From: Dietzia sp. ANT_WB102
GTDB taxonomy: Bacteria > Actinomycetota > Actinomycetes > Mycobacteriales > Mycobacteriaceae
Direction of reading: 5' to 3'
Assembly: GCF_008369165.1 (NCBI RefSeq)
Contig: NZ_VOBA01000001.1
Location: 682,001-746,000 of the forward strand
DNA: 64,000 nucleotides
Positions within the stretch are counted from its first letter, which is position 1, and every line of letters starts with the position of its first letter. Shown piece after piece: positions 25,275 to 35,060 of the stretch. The translations under genes and the position numbers were made by a program. The notes beneath the pieces are model-generated. The model was not told the origin of the DNA and did no database searches. It was given only the letters and a program-made list of their open reading frames with translations.

Positions 25275-26612
25275 ATCACCGAGCAGCCGCGCGAGAGATC
25301 TGGGGCCACGCCGCCCGATCCGCGTCGACTCATCCCGTCCACCGACGTCCTGCTCCGCGATCCCCGGCTCGCCGAGGCGGTCGCAGGGCTGGGGCGGGAG
25401 CTGGTCAAGGGGGAGATCCGCCGCGCGCAGGACTCCGCACGCGCAGGGGCGCTGCCGGCCGAGGAGATCATCGACGCCGTCGTGGACGCACTGCCCACCG
25501 CACCCGTCACGTTGACCCCCGTCCTCAACGCCAGCGGCGTCCTGCTGCACACCAACCTCGGTCGGGCACCGCTGTCGGACGCTGCAGTGCGCGCGCTCGC
25601 CGAGGCCGCGGGGACCAACGACGTGGAGCTGGACCTGGACACGGGCCGACGGGGCCGGCGCGGTCGTGGGGCCCTCGACGCGCTGCGAGCCGCCGTCGCC
25701 TCGGCGGGCGACGTCCACGTGGTGAACAACGGCGCGGCTGCACTCGCGCTGGTAGCGACCGCGCTGGGCGGGCCGGGCCGGACGATCGTCATCGCGCGCG
25801 GGGAGATGGTGGAGATCGGCGACGGCTTCCGCCTGCCCGAGCTGCTCGAATCCACGGGCACCCGACTGCGCGAGGTCGGCACGACCAATCGCGTCAACGC
25901 CGGCGACTACGCCCGTGCAATCGACGACACCACGGCGTTCGTCCTCAAGGTCCACCCGTCCAACTTCGTGGTGAGCGGTTTCACCTCGACCGTCCATCCC
26001 GCCGAACTCCGCGATCTCGGGGTGCCGCTGGTGGTGGACATCGGCTCGGGTCTTCTTGCTCCCCACCCCGCGCTGCCGGACGAGCCGGACATGACCTCGA
26101 CACTGGCCGCGGGCGCCGACCTCGTCACCGCGAGCGGGGACAAGCTGCTCGGTGGCCCGCAGGCCGGCGTGTTGGCGGGTGACGCCGACCTCGTGCACCG
26201 CCTGCGCCGCCACCCCCTCGCCCGCGCGCTGCGGGTCGACAAGCTCACCCTGGCCGCGCTCGAGGCGACGCTGCGGGGCCCGCGCCCGCCGGTCGTCGCC
26301 GGTCTCGAGGCCGACCCCGCCGCACTGTGGGTCCGGGCCGAGCGGCTGGCGGGACGACTGCGTGAGGCGGGCCTCGATGCGCAGGCCGTCCGGTCCGTCG
26401 CCGCGGTCGGCGGCGGGGGAGCGCCCGGCGTCGACCTGCCGAGCGCGGCGGTGTCCCTGCCGGAGCGCTTCGCCGACTCCCTGCGCGCGGGACGCCCCGC
26501 CGTCCTGGGACGCGTGACCGACGGCCGGTGCCTGCTGGATCTGCGTGCGTTGCCCGGTGGCGACGACGACGAGCTGGGTCGGCTCGTGCTCCGGGCGGGG
26601 GCGCTGGCCTGA
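25275..26612 (+). CDS. selA: L-seryl-tRNA(Sec) selenium transferase
   Basis: About 445 residues, a PLP enzyme converting seryl-tRNA-Sec to selenocysteyl-tRNA-Sec. Homology starts around DPRRLIPSTDVLLRDPRL; LNASGVLLHTNLGRAPLS and SGDKLLGGPQAGVLAGD (PLP lysine) are clear. The start is a problem: no ATG, GTG or TTG occurs in frame between the end of tRNA-Sec and the homology. A GGAAGGGG stretch lies 8 nt before ATC at 25275 (used here) and 5 nt before ACG at 25272, so a rare start codon is likely. The frame is also open back through the tRNA, which I reject as coding. The stop overlaps the selB ATG (TGATG). Confidence 0.88.
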   Translation: MTEQPRERSGATPPDPRRLIPSTDVLLRDPRLAEAVAGLGRELVKGEIRRAQDSARAGALPAEEIIDAVVDALPTAPVTLTPVLNASGVLLHTNLGRAPLSDAAVRALAEAAGTNDVELDLDTGRRGRRGRGALDALRAAVASAGDVHVVNNGAAALALVATALGGPGRTIVIARGEMVEIGDGFRLPELLESTGTRLREVGTTNRVNAGDYARAIDDTTAFVLKVHPSNFVVSGFTSTVHPAELRDLGVPLVVDIGSGLLAPHPALPDEPDMTSTLAAGADLVTASGDKLLGGPQAGVLAGDADLVHRLRRHPLARALRVDKLTLAALEATLRGPRPPVVAGLEADPAALWVRAERLAGRLREAGLDAQAVRSVAAVGGGGAPGVDLPSAAVSLPERFADSLRAGRPAVLGRVTDGRCLLDLRALPGGDDDELGRLVLRAGALA

Positions 26613-28411
26613 TGTTCGTCGTCGCCACCGCCGGCCACGTCGACCACGGCAAGTCCACTCTCATCCGCGCGCTGACCGGCGAGGAGCCCGATCGGTGGGA
26701 CGAGGAACGGCGGCGCGGCCTGACCATCGATCTGGGGTACGCCTCGACCACCCTCGCCGGCGGCCGCACCGTGGCGTTCGTCGACGTGCCCGGTCACCGG
26801 CGGTTTGTCCCCACCATGCTGGCCGGAATCGGACCGGTTCCCGCGGTGATGTTCGTCGTGGCCGCCGACGACGGGTGGATGCCGCAATCCGCCGAGCACC
26901 TCGACGCCCTCACCGCGCTGCGGGTCCGGCACGGGATCCTCGTCATCACGCGCAGCGACCTGTTGGATCCGGAGCTCGCGCTCGCGGAAGCGCGCGACGC
27001 GATGTCCGGGACCCCGCTGGCGGACATGCCGGCGGTGTGCGTCTCGGCCGTCACCGGCACCGGCATGGACGACCTGCGCGCCGAGCTCGACCGTCTGGGC
27101 ACGCTGCTGCCTGAGCCCCACAGGGACGCCGATGTGCGGCTCTGGGTGGACCGGTCATTCACCATCGGCGGCGCCGGCACCGTCGTCACCGGAACGCTGC
27201 CCGCGGGCACGATCCGGGTGGGCGATGCGCTGGAGTTGAGGCCCGGCGGACCGCAGGTCACCGTGCGGGGCCTACAGACCCTCGGACAGTCCCGTGACGA
27301 GGTGGCCGCCGTCGCGCGGGTTGCTGTGAACCTCCGCGGGGTCGCAGCCGGCGATATCCCTCGGGGCAGCACTCTGCTCACCCCGGACCGGTGGCGCGCG
27401 GTCAGCACCGTCGACGTGCGGGTCGACGGCCGGGGCCGTGGGCGATCCGGGGGGCTGAGTGATGGGCTGGTGGACGCGCTGCCGGTGCAGGTCATGGTGC
27501 ACATCGGATCCGCCTCGACGGCCGCACACGTGCGGCCTCTCGGCGCCGATCACGCCCGGCTCACGCTGGCCGCCCCGCTCCCGCTGCGGGTGGGGGACCG
27601 GCTCATCCTGCGCGAACCGGGCGCCGACCGCATCCCGGGCGGCGCCGTCGTGCTGGATCCGGCCCCACCGCCGCTTCGCCGCCGGGGCGCTGCCCGTCGC
27701 CGGGCCGACGTGCTGTCGGCAACCCCGGAGACGCCCGACCTGGCGTCGGAACTGCGGCGCCGCGGTGTCGCACACGTCGACGACCTGCGCGCGTGGGGGA
27801 TCCCCGTCCCGCCGACCGACGAGAGGCATCGTGGCTGGGTGATCGGCCCGGATCACGTGGCCGCCCTCGCCGACACCCTGGTCGAGGCCGTCCGCCGGCA
27901 CGACCGCGACGTTCCCCTCGACCCCGGCCTACCCACGGAGGCCGCCCGCCGAGTACTCGGACTTCCAGACGCCGCTCTGCTCGATGCCGTCCTCGACGAG
28001 TCTGCGGCAGCGACGCTTCGAACGGAGCGCGGCCGGGTCGTCGCGGGGGACGGCCCGGGTCTGCCCCCGGCGGTCCGCGCGGCCGCGGAGACCCTGGCGG
28101 AGCGGTTCCGGGGCAGGCCGTTCGACGCGCCGAGTGCCGACGAGCTCGCAGAACTCGACCTCGGACCGCGCGAGCTCGCGGCGTGCGAACGGGCCGGGCT
28201 CCTCACCGGCGTGGGCCCCGGGGTGTGGCTGGGCTCAGACGCGGTCGACGAGGCGGCCCGGCGGCTGCGCGAGCTACCGCAGCCGTTCACCCCGAGCAGT
28301 GCCCGCACCCACCTGGACACCTCGAGACGCGTCGTGATGCCCCTGCTGGAGGTGCTCGCCGACCGTGGGCTCAGCCGCCGGGAGGGCGACGACGGTCACG
28401 TCGTCACCTGA
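26612..28411 (+). CDS. selB: Selenocysteine-specific elongation factor
   Basis: A 599-residue SelB, the EF-Tu-like GTPase that brings selenocysteyl-tRNA to UGA codons next to SECIS hairpins. G1 is GHVDHGKST, the switch region RRGLTIDLGYA, G3 DVPGHRRFV and G4 ITRSDLLD; OB-like domains follow, and the C-terminal winged-helix repeats bind the mRNA hairpin. The ATG shares one base with the selA stop. Its 3' end overlaps the convergent NrfD-type gene by 8 bp. Confidence 0.95.
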   Translation: MFVVATAGHVDHGKSTLIRALTGEEPDRWDEERRRGLTIDLGYASTTLAGGRTVAFVDVPGHRRFVPTMLAGIGPVPAVMFVVAADDGWMPQSAEHLDALTALRVRHGILVITRSDLLDPELALAEARDAMSGTPLADMPAVCVSAVTGTGMDDLRAELDRLGTLLPEPHRDADVRLWVDRSFTIGGAGTVVTGTLPAGTIRVGDALELRPGGPQVTVRGLQTLGQSRDEVAAVARVAVNLRGVAAGDIPRGSTLLTPDRWRAVSTVDVRVDGRGRGRSGGLSDGLVDALPVQVMVHIGSASTAAHVRPLGADHARLTLAAPLPLRVGDRLILREPGADRIPGGAVVLDPAPPPLRRRGAARRRADVLSATPETPDLASELRRRGVAHVDDLRAWGIPVPPTDERHRGWVIGPDHVAALADTLVEAVRRHDRDVPLDPGLPTEAARRVLGLPDAALLDAVLDESAAATLRTERGRVVAGDGPGLPPAVRAAAETLAERFRGRPFDAPSADELAELDLGPRELAACERAGLLTGVGPGVWLGSDAVDEAARRLRELPQPFTPSSARTHLDTSRRVVMPLLEVLADRGLSRREGDDGHVVT

Positions 28412-29468
28412 CCCGGCCCTCGCGCACCTGGTCCGCGTAGTCCTCGCCGCCCCCGCGGGCGTCGCGTCGCTCGCGCTGGGGGATGACCACGTACTTCGGG
28501 TCCTCGGTCGACGCCATCCCGGCGTGGAACACCGCCCACCGCGTGCACGCTGACCCGGCCGCGAGCGCGATGCCCGCCACCGCCGACACGGCGCGGTGGC
28601 GGCGTCCGAGCACCGCGCCCACCGCACCGGCGGCGGTGAGGATCTGGGCGGCCCGGTGGTATGCCCCCGCCCGGCCCTCGTGCAGCGGCTCCGCGGTGAT
28701 CCCCATCGAGCGCTGCATGACCTGATCGGCCGCGAGTTCGAGCGCAGCACCGCCGACCGCGAGCCGACGGGCTGGCCCCGTCTCGTGGAGCGGGTTGAGC
28801 AGCAGTCCGACTCCGCCGGAGGCGGCCGCAGCGCTGCCGACAAAGACGAACGGCAGCTCTCGGCGGGCAGCGCTCCAACTGGGTACGGCGGTGTCGGTGA
28901 GCAGCACCGCGGTATAGGCGGCGACTGCCGGTGCGACGAGCGCGGCGACGATCCCGGCCGGCCGCGAGGCGCGGGTGATGAGGTCGGTGGGCAGGCGCCG
29001 AGCCAGGCGGGCGGGCAGCAGCGGGACCACCTCCTGACCCAGCGCCAGACCTGCGAACGGGCCGTACGTGGACAGGATCCAGGTGCCCACGCTCATCGGC
29101 GAGGTCAGCTTGAGCACCCGCAGCATGTGGTGGAACCGCTCCGGACGCCCGAGATCGCGGACCAGGTAGTACAGGCTCCCGGTGATCCCGCCGAGCGCGA
29201 CAATCCGCGCCGAGCGCCGCTGATTCGGAAGGTCGACGAGGTCCGCACCGGCCGCGAGCAGCGACGACCCTCCGGCCAGACCGCCCAGGAAGAGGTAGGC
29301 GGCGATGTCGTACTCCCACGGCGGGGCCTTGACGATCGGTTTTCCGTAGTAGGACTGGAACTCCGCCTCCGGCACCATGAGGTGCTCGCGGCCACCCCGG
29401 CCCCGCCGGCGGGGCCGCTGCTGCGGCCCCGGCGTTGCGAGGAGGCCCGCCTCGTCGTCGGACGCCAT
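28404..29468 (-). CDS. NrfD/PsrC-type membrane subunit of formate dehydrogenase
   Basis: A 354-residue polytopic protein with about eight or nine membrane helices, of the NrfD/PsrC polysulfide-reductase class (segments AAYLFLGGLAGGSSLLAAGADL, broken here for length, and GRPERFHHMLRV). In this complex it replaces the cytochrome b subunit of E. coli FdnI and would pass electrons to menaquinone. The ATG at 29468 shares one base with the stop of the Fe-S subunit gene; the frame is open further upstream but in antisense-like sequence. The 3' end overlaps selB tail to tail. Confidence 0.85.
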   Translation of the reverse strand: MASDDEAGLLATPGPQQRPRRRGRGGREHLMVPEAEFQSYYGKPIVKAPPWEYDIAAYLFLGGLAGGSSLLAAGADLVDLPNQRRSARIVALGGITGSLYYLVRDLGRPERFHHMLRVLKLTSPMSVGTWILSTYGPFAGLALGQEVVPLLPARLARRLPTDLITRASRPAGIVAALVAPAVAAYTAVLLTDTAVPSWSAARRELPFVFVGSAAAASGGVGLLLNPLHETGPARRLAVGGAALELAADQVMQRSMGITAEPLHEGRAGAYHRAAQILTAAGAVGAVLGRRHRAVSAVAGIALAAGSACTRWAVFHAGMASTEDPKYVVIPQRERRDARGGGEDYADQVREGRVR

Positions 29469-30427
29469 CAGGACCGGCCCCCCGCGGCGAAGGCGGCCAC
29501 GGCACCGCCGAGCAGGGCCACCCCGGCCAGGGCGGCCTGCCGCCACATCGCTCCCACATGGCGCGTCGTCACCACTGGGTCCGGCGGCAGTCCGTACACC
29601 TCCGGATCATCTAGCAGGAGGAAGAACGCGCCCGTGCCGCCTACCCCGTTGCGGGAGTCGTGCCCGTAGAGCTGGACGTTCGGCTCGCCCGCCTCGACCA
29701 GCTGGTCCAGGCGCCCGGCGGCGCGTTCGCGGAGCTCGTCGAGATCGCCGAACTGGATCGACTCCGTGGGGCACGCCTTGGCGCAGGCGGGGGTCTGGCC
29801 CTCGGTCAACCTGTCGTAGCAGAGCGTGCACTTCTGCGCGATTCCCACGGCCGGGTCGCCCGCGGGGCCCGATCGACGTTCGATCACGCCATACGGGCAC
29901 GCGCTGACGCAGTACCCGCAGCCGTTGCAGATATCGCTCTGTACCACCACGGTGCCGAACTCGGTGTGCATGAGCGCCCCGGTCGGGCAGACGTCCACGC
30001 ATGCGGCGTGCGTGCAGTGCTTGCACACGTCGGATTCCATGAGCCAGCGGAAATCCGCAGGTTCGCCCGCGTCGGGGGACTGACCGGGCAGGGTGGGCGC
30101 AGGCATCCCGAGATCCACCGGCGCCGCCGGTGCGGCGGCGTGCGCACCCGAGCGGGTCGGAACCTCCTGCTCGATGAACGCGACGTGACGCCAGGTGGAC
30201 GCACCGAGCGCTCCGGTGTTGTCGTACGAGTCACCGGTGAGTTCGAGGCCGTCCTCGGGGATGAGGTTCCATTCCTTACAGGCCACCTCGCAGGCCTTGC
30301 ACCCGATGCACACGGAGGTGTCGGTGAAGAAGCCCTTGCGCGGCGGAGGGTCCTGATACCCGTTGTCGTGGGCGGGATCGACGTCGCCGAAGAAGGACCG
30401 GCCGAGGTCGGATAGGAAGGCGGACAT
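29468..30427 (-). CDS. fdhB: Formate dehydrogenase iron-sulfur subunit
   Basis: A 319-residue four-cluster ferredoxin-like subunit (FdnH/HybA type). Cysteine motifs are CIGCKACEVACKEWN, CKHCTHAACVDVCPTGA, CNGCGYCVSACPYGV and CTLCYDRLTEGQTPACAKACP. A single C-terminal membrane anchor (AALAGVALLGGAVAAFAAG) ends the protein. It carries electrons from the catalytic subunit to the NrfD-type protein. It starts 3 bp after the catalytic subunit gene and overlaps the NrfD-type gene by one base. Confidence 0.94.
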   Translation of the reverse strand: MSAFLSDLGRSFFGDVDPAHDNGYQDPPPRKGFFTDTSVCIGCKACEVACKEWNLIPEDGLELTGDSYDNTGALGASTWRHVAFIEQEVPTRSGAHAAAPAAPVDLGMPAPTLPGQSPDAGEPADFRWLMESDVCKHCTHAACVDVCPTGALMHTEFGTVVVQSDICNGCGYCVSACPYGVIERRSGPAGDPAVGIAQKCTLCYDRLTEGQTPACAKACPTESIQFGDLDELRERAAGRLDQLVEAGEPNVQLYGHDSRNGVGGTGAFFLLLDDPEVYGLPPDPVVTTRHVGAMWRQAALAGVALLGGAVAAFAAGGRS

Positions 30428-30430
30428 GAT

Positions 30431-33400
30431 TCAGCTCTCCGTTTCCGGGGTGGACCCGATACCCGCCCGGGCACGGTAGCCCTCGACGAAGTCGAGGAGT
30501 GCAGGCCCGCGGGGGCGTCGTCCCGGGACGATGTCACAGCTGGTGACCTTGGTCGCCGGGATCGAGACGTTGGGGTCGAGATTCTGGGCCAGCAGGTCGT
30601 TGGCCGGGTCGCCGATGCTCACGCCGTTTCCGCCCCAGTGGTAGGGCAGACCGATCTGGTGCAGGGTGGTGCCATCGATGAGAAGGGGACGCATCCTACG
30701 GGTGACCAGCACCCGCGCCTCGATCGCCGAGCGTGAGGTGACGATGGTTGCCCAGCCGCCGTGCTCCAACGCTCGCTCAGCCGCGAGCTCCGGACTGACC
30801 TCGCAGAAGAACTCCGGCTGCAGTTCGGACAGGTACGGCAGGGTCCGGCTCATCGCGCCCGCCGTGTGGTGCTCGGTCAGTCGATAAGTGGTGAAGACGA
30901 ACGGGAACACCTCGCTCCCGGGGTCGCCGTGCGCGGGGTTCTCGGGGTTGTACGGATTCTTCCGTGGGGTCAGCGTCGGGTTGGAGTTCTGGTCGCGATA
31001 GATGGGGTTGCGCACCGGAGACTCGGGTGGTTCGTAGTGCGCGGGCAGTGGCCCGTCCGCCAGCCCGCGGGGAGCGTAGAGCCAACCACGCCCGTCGTCC
31101 TGCATGATGAACGGCTCGGCGCCGCCGATCGCGGCCTGCGCGACGGCACCCTCCGGGGGCACGTAGTCAGGTGACTTGTCCACCTCGAAGTCTGGGACAT
31201 CGTCCCCGGTCCAGCGACCGGCCCCGTCGTCGGCCTCCGGGTCCCACCGCAGGAGTGCCTTGCGTTCGCTCCACGGCCGGCCCTGCGGATCAGCCGAGGC
31301 GCGGTTGTAGAGAATCCGCCTGTTGGCGGGCCAGACCCAGCCCCAGTCCAATGCCAGGTCGTTCTGCTCATGCCGCGACGTGCGCCGCGCCGCCTGGTTG
31401 ACTCCGTCCGCGTACACGCCGCAGTAGATCCAGCATCCGCAGCGGGTGGAGCCGTCGTCATCGAGTTGGGTGTAGCTCGACAGGGGCTCACCGTCTGGGC
31501 CGGTGCCGTTGATCTCCGCGAGGACCGCCTCGGCGTCGGGCTCGTCCGTCCCCTCCTCCATCGGGTAGTCCCACGTCAGATCCTGCAACGGCCGGTCCCT
31601 GGGATCCGCGGAATCGGCAAGCCGTTCCTTGAGCATGCGGCCCAGGTGAAAGTAGAACCACAGTTCACTGCGGGCGTCCCCGGGCGGATCCACGGCCTGG
31701 TGCCGCCACTGGAGCATCCGTTGAGTGTTGGTGAACGAGCCCTTCTTCTCGACGTGGTTGGCCGCGGGGAAGAAGAACACCTCGGTGCCGATCTCCTCCG
31801 TCCGCATCTCCCCGGTCTCGATCTCCGGTCCGGACTTCCAGAAGTCGGCGCTCTCGATCATCACGAGATCACGGACGACCAGCCAGTCCAGGTTCGCCAG
31901 CCCGGCACGCTGCATGCGACCGTTCGCCGTGCCCACGGCCGGGTTCTCACCGACGAGGAAGTACCCCCCGCCGCCCTCGTCGATCTGGCGTTGCACGGTC
32001 GAGGTCGAGTCGTGTTTGCCGGTCAGGCGGGGCAGGTGATCGAAGCAGTAGTCGTTCTCCGACGTCGCCGCATCTCCCCACCAGGCCTTGAGCAGGCTCA
32101 CGGTGTACGACCGCATGTTGCCCCAGAAGCCCTTGGCCTCGCTGTCGGTCCCGACGTAGCCGTCGAGATCGTGGTGCCGGCGCGCATTCGGGGTGGGGAG
32201 GTAGCCGGGCAGGAGGTCATACAACGTCGGGATGTCCGTGGATCCCTGAATGCTCGCGTGGCCGCGCAGGGCCATGATCCCGCCGCCCGGGCGCCCGATG
32301 TTTCCCAGGAGGAGCTGGAGGATCGCTGCGGTACGGATGTACTGGACGCCGACCGTGTGCTGGGTCCACCCGACCGCGTAGCAGAATGCCGACGTGCGAT
32401 CGCGTCCCGAGTTCTCCGTCAGCGCGCGAGCCACCCGCAGGAAGTCGTCGGCGGGGACGCCGCAGACCGTCTCGACCATCTCCGGGGTGTAGCGGCTGTA
32501 GTGCCGTTTCAATATCTGGAAGACGCTCCGTGGATGCTGCAGGGTCTCGTCTCGAGGTGGGTCGGCAGTAGTGGAGGAGGCCCGGGCGCCACCGGACCCG
32601 GCGACTTCGGTGGGGTTCTCCTCGGCCCCGTCGTCGTGACCGCCACTCTCGTGCGGCCGTTGTTCCGAGGTGCCCTCGTATTGCCATGACTCGAGCGTGT
32701 ACTCGCGGCCCTCGTCGTCGAACCCGGAGAACACTCCCGCCAGGTCCTCGGTGTCGAGAAACTCTTCGTCGATGAGGGTGGCCGCGTTGGTGTAGGCCAC
32801 CACGTACTCGTGGAACCACGCGTCATGGGTGAGGACGTAGTTGATGAGCCCACCGAGGAACGCGATGTCCGCACCGGCGCGGATCGGGACGTGCTGGTCA
32901 GCGAGCGCACTGGTGCGAGTGAACCGGGGGTCGACGTGAATGATCGTGGCCCCACGGTGCTTGGCCTCCATCACCCACTGGAACCCGACCGGATGCGCCT
33001 CGGCCATGTTCGATCCCTGGATGACGATGCAGTCCGAGTTGGCGAGATCCTGCTGGTAGTTCGTGGCACCACCACGCCCGAATGAGGTTCCCAGACCGGG
33101 AACGGTGGAGGAGTGTCAAATGCGGGCCTGGTTCTCCACCTCGATGGCGCCGAGCGCCGTGTAGAGCTTCTTCATGAGGTAGTTTTCCTCGTTGTCCAGC
33201 GTTGCCCCGCCCAGGCTGGCCAGGCCCCGGGTGCGCCGGACCGGGTCACCGTTGGAGTCGGTGTCCTCCCAGAACTCCTCGCGGGAGGCCAGGACGCGAT
33301 CGGCGACCATCTCCATCGCGGTGGAGAGGTCGAGTTCCTCCCACTCGGTCGCGTACGGCTTCCGGTGGAGGACCGTGGTGATGCGATCCGGGTTGGTCAC

Positions 33401-33733
33401 CAGTTGCTTGCTCGCCGAGCCCTTGGGGCACAGCCGCCCGCGCGAGATGGGGCTGTTGTCGTCGCCCTCGATCTGGATGACCTTGCCGTCTTTGACGTAC
33501 ACGTCCTGGGCGCACCCGACCGCACAGAACGGGCAGACGCTCTTGACCACCTTGTCGGCGGACGTGGTGCGGGGGGTGATCTCCAGGGAGCGCCGGGAGC
33601 GGGTCGCGTCCCCGCGGCCGAGCAGATCGTCACCGGTGAGCTGCCGCCAGACAGGCCAGTTCAGCGGTGAACCGCGGCGGCCCAACGTGGTCCGCGGTCG
33701 CGGACGGTCGGACCGGGGCTCGTGCTCCGACAT
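30431..33733 (-). CDS. fdhA: Formate dehydrogenase catalytic subunit, selenoprotein
   Basis: 1100 residues when UGA at 33116-33118 is read as selenocysteine 206. The molybdopterin/Fe-S oxidoreductase begins with a [4Fe-4S] motif (Cys67, 70, 74, 102 in CPFCAVGC and GRLCPKG). The local context ENQARI-U-HSSTVPGLGTSFGRGG, in pieces, matches FdnG-type enzymes, where U binds Mo or W. The homology continues unbroken on both sides of the UGA and a SECIS-like hairpin follows it. Unlike FdnG there is no hydrophobic Tat signal: the first 60 residues are basic and polar. It oxidises formate to CO2. The ATG is at 33733; the frame is open further upstream. Confidence 0.93.
33087..33118 (-). promoter_or_regulatory. 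Selenocysteine UGA and bacterial SECIS hairpin
   Basis: On the minus strand the UGA (33118-33116) is followed after 12 nt by the stem GTTCCC (33103-33098 read as complement) closed with GGGAAC around the loop GGTCT. The E. coli fdhF SECIS has the same apical GGUCU. Distance and loop fit SelB recognition. Confidence 0.85.
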
Positions 33734-33874
33734 CGCCACCTCCGGTGCTCGGGTGTGGCCCCATGTAACGCGACAGCCGCGACGGCTGCAACCGATTTGG
33801 CGGAACCGGGCACCGTCCCGCCTCGACGGGGTCGATTCCACCGCGACGCGGCGACGCAACAGCATGATGGGGGG

Positions 33875-35050
33875 GTGGACGAGCAGAAACCGACCGATGA
33901 CGAGTCCTGGTCGACCGTCGGACTCATGGCCGACCCCGGCGTGCCCCGCAAGGTCGCAGTCGCGATAGCCGACGGCCTGTCGGATGACCTGACCCGCGAA
34001 CTCGGTGGGCGGTGGAGGGTCGAGGTGGACCAGGAGACTCTCCCCCTGGGACCGGACGGCGAGATACGACTCACCGAACACGCCCCCCGGCTTCTGCAGC
34101 AGCACGAGTGGGACTTCGTGCTCTACATGACGGATCTGGCCACCCATCCGGATGGTTACCCGGTGCTGTACGACGTCAGCGGCACGACCGCCGCGGCCCT
34201 AGTGTGCGTGCCCATGCTGGGGGTGATTCGGGTGCGAGCCAGGGTGCGGGACCTGGCGCTGCGCCTGGTGCGGTCGGGCGTGAGTGATGCCGGGTTGGGG
34301 GCCCCCGGTACAGACCGACTGCCCCCCGCGCAGCGCCGCACGGTTGTCAGCCGGGCCAGACTGCTCGGGGGCATGGTGCTCAACAACAGGCCCACCCGCC
34401 TGGTGACGGCGATGTCCGGCGTTGTGGCAGCGGCAGCGGGAACGGGCGCCTTCGGCATCTTCTACGGCAGCATCGCCTCGCTCGCGGCGGCGTTGCCTCC
34501 GCTGCGCCTGCTGCTGATCAGCGTCCTGGGTGTCCTGACGCTCGTGGTGTGGCTCATCGTCCGCAACGGCCTGTGGACCCGCTCCGACGACGAACTCACT
34601 CCAGGCAACCGTCGGATGGACAACGCGGCGACGCTGCTGACGGTCGGGGTCGGCGTCGGCATCATCTATCTCGGCCTGTTTGTGGGCATGGTGCTGCTCG
34701 CGATTGTCGTGATGGACGCCGGCTACCTCACGGCCCAACTCGAGCGGCCAGTCACCGCCCTCGACTACGTCCACCTGGCCTGGCTCTCCAGCAGTCTCGG
34801 GGCGTTCGCCGGCGCGCTCGGGTCGAACTTCGACGACGAGGACGCGGTCCGCGAGGCCACCTACAGTCTCCGCTGGCACGAGCGGCGGAAGCTGTTCGAT
34901 AGCTACCAGGACGGTGAGGGCGACCGCGGGGAGCAGGAGGAGCAGAAGCGGATCGAGCGCGAGCACGACGACAGCGGCGGGAACGGGAACGGCGAGGAGG
35001 GCGGCACCGGAGGGTCTCGCGAGGTGGAGGACGGCCGACCGAAGGGGTAG
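33875..35050 (+). CDS. Predicted membrane protein, unknown function
   Basis: A 391-residue protein not assigned to a family. The soluble N-terminus (about 130 residues) contains DFVLYMTDLATHPDGYPVLYDVSG; then come about four membrane segments (GVVAAAAGTGAFGIFYGSIA, LRLLLISVLGVLTLVVWLIV, GVGIIYLGLFVGMVLLAIVV and LAWLSSSLGAFAGALG), and a highly charged Glu/Asp/Gly-rich tail. I chose the GTG at 33875 behind GGGGGG; ATG at 33927 is an alternative. It is divergent from fdhA and followed by a diiron-type enzyme gene after 10 bp. Confidence 0.65.
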   Translation: MDEQKPTDDESWSTVGLMADPGVPRKVAVAIADGLSDDLTRELGGRWRVEVDQETLPLGPDGEIRLTEHAPRLLQQHEWDFVLYMTDLATHPDGYPVLYDVSGTTAAALVCVPMLGVIRVRARVRDLALRLVRSGVSDAGLGAPGTDRLPPAQRRTVVSRARLLGGMVLNNRPTRLVTAMSGVVAAAAGTGAFGIFYGSIASLAAALPPLRLLLISVLGVLTLVVWLIVRNGLWTRSDDELTPGNRRMDNAATLLTVGVGVGIIYLGLFVGMVLLAIVVMDAGYLTAQLERPVTALDYVHLAWLSSSLGAFAGALGSNFDDEDAVREATYSLRWHERRKLFDSYQDGEGDRGEQEEQKRIEREHDDSGGNGNGEEGGTGGSREVEDGRPKG

Positions 35051-35060
35051 ACAGGGAGAC

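Noticed and set aside
24597-26612. A 671-codon open frame starting inside selD antisense and including selA
   Set aside because: It runs through the tRNA-Sec gene and antisense to selD; only the last about 445 codons show SelA homology.
31370-32689. 439-codon plus-strand frame
   Set aside because: Antisense to fdhA, with no recognisable domain.
30431-34147. Formate dehydrogenase alpha gene split into two open frames by a stop
   Set aside because: The stop is TGA at the selenocysteine position with a SECIS-like hairpin and a complete Sec machinery beside it, so it is one gene, not a pseudogene.
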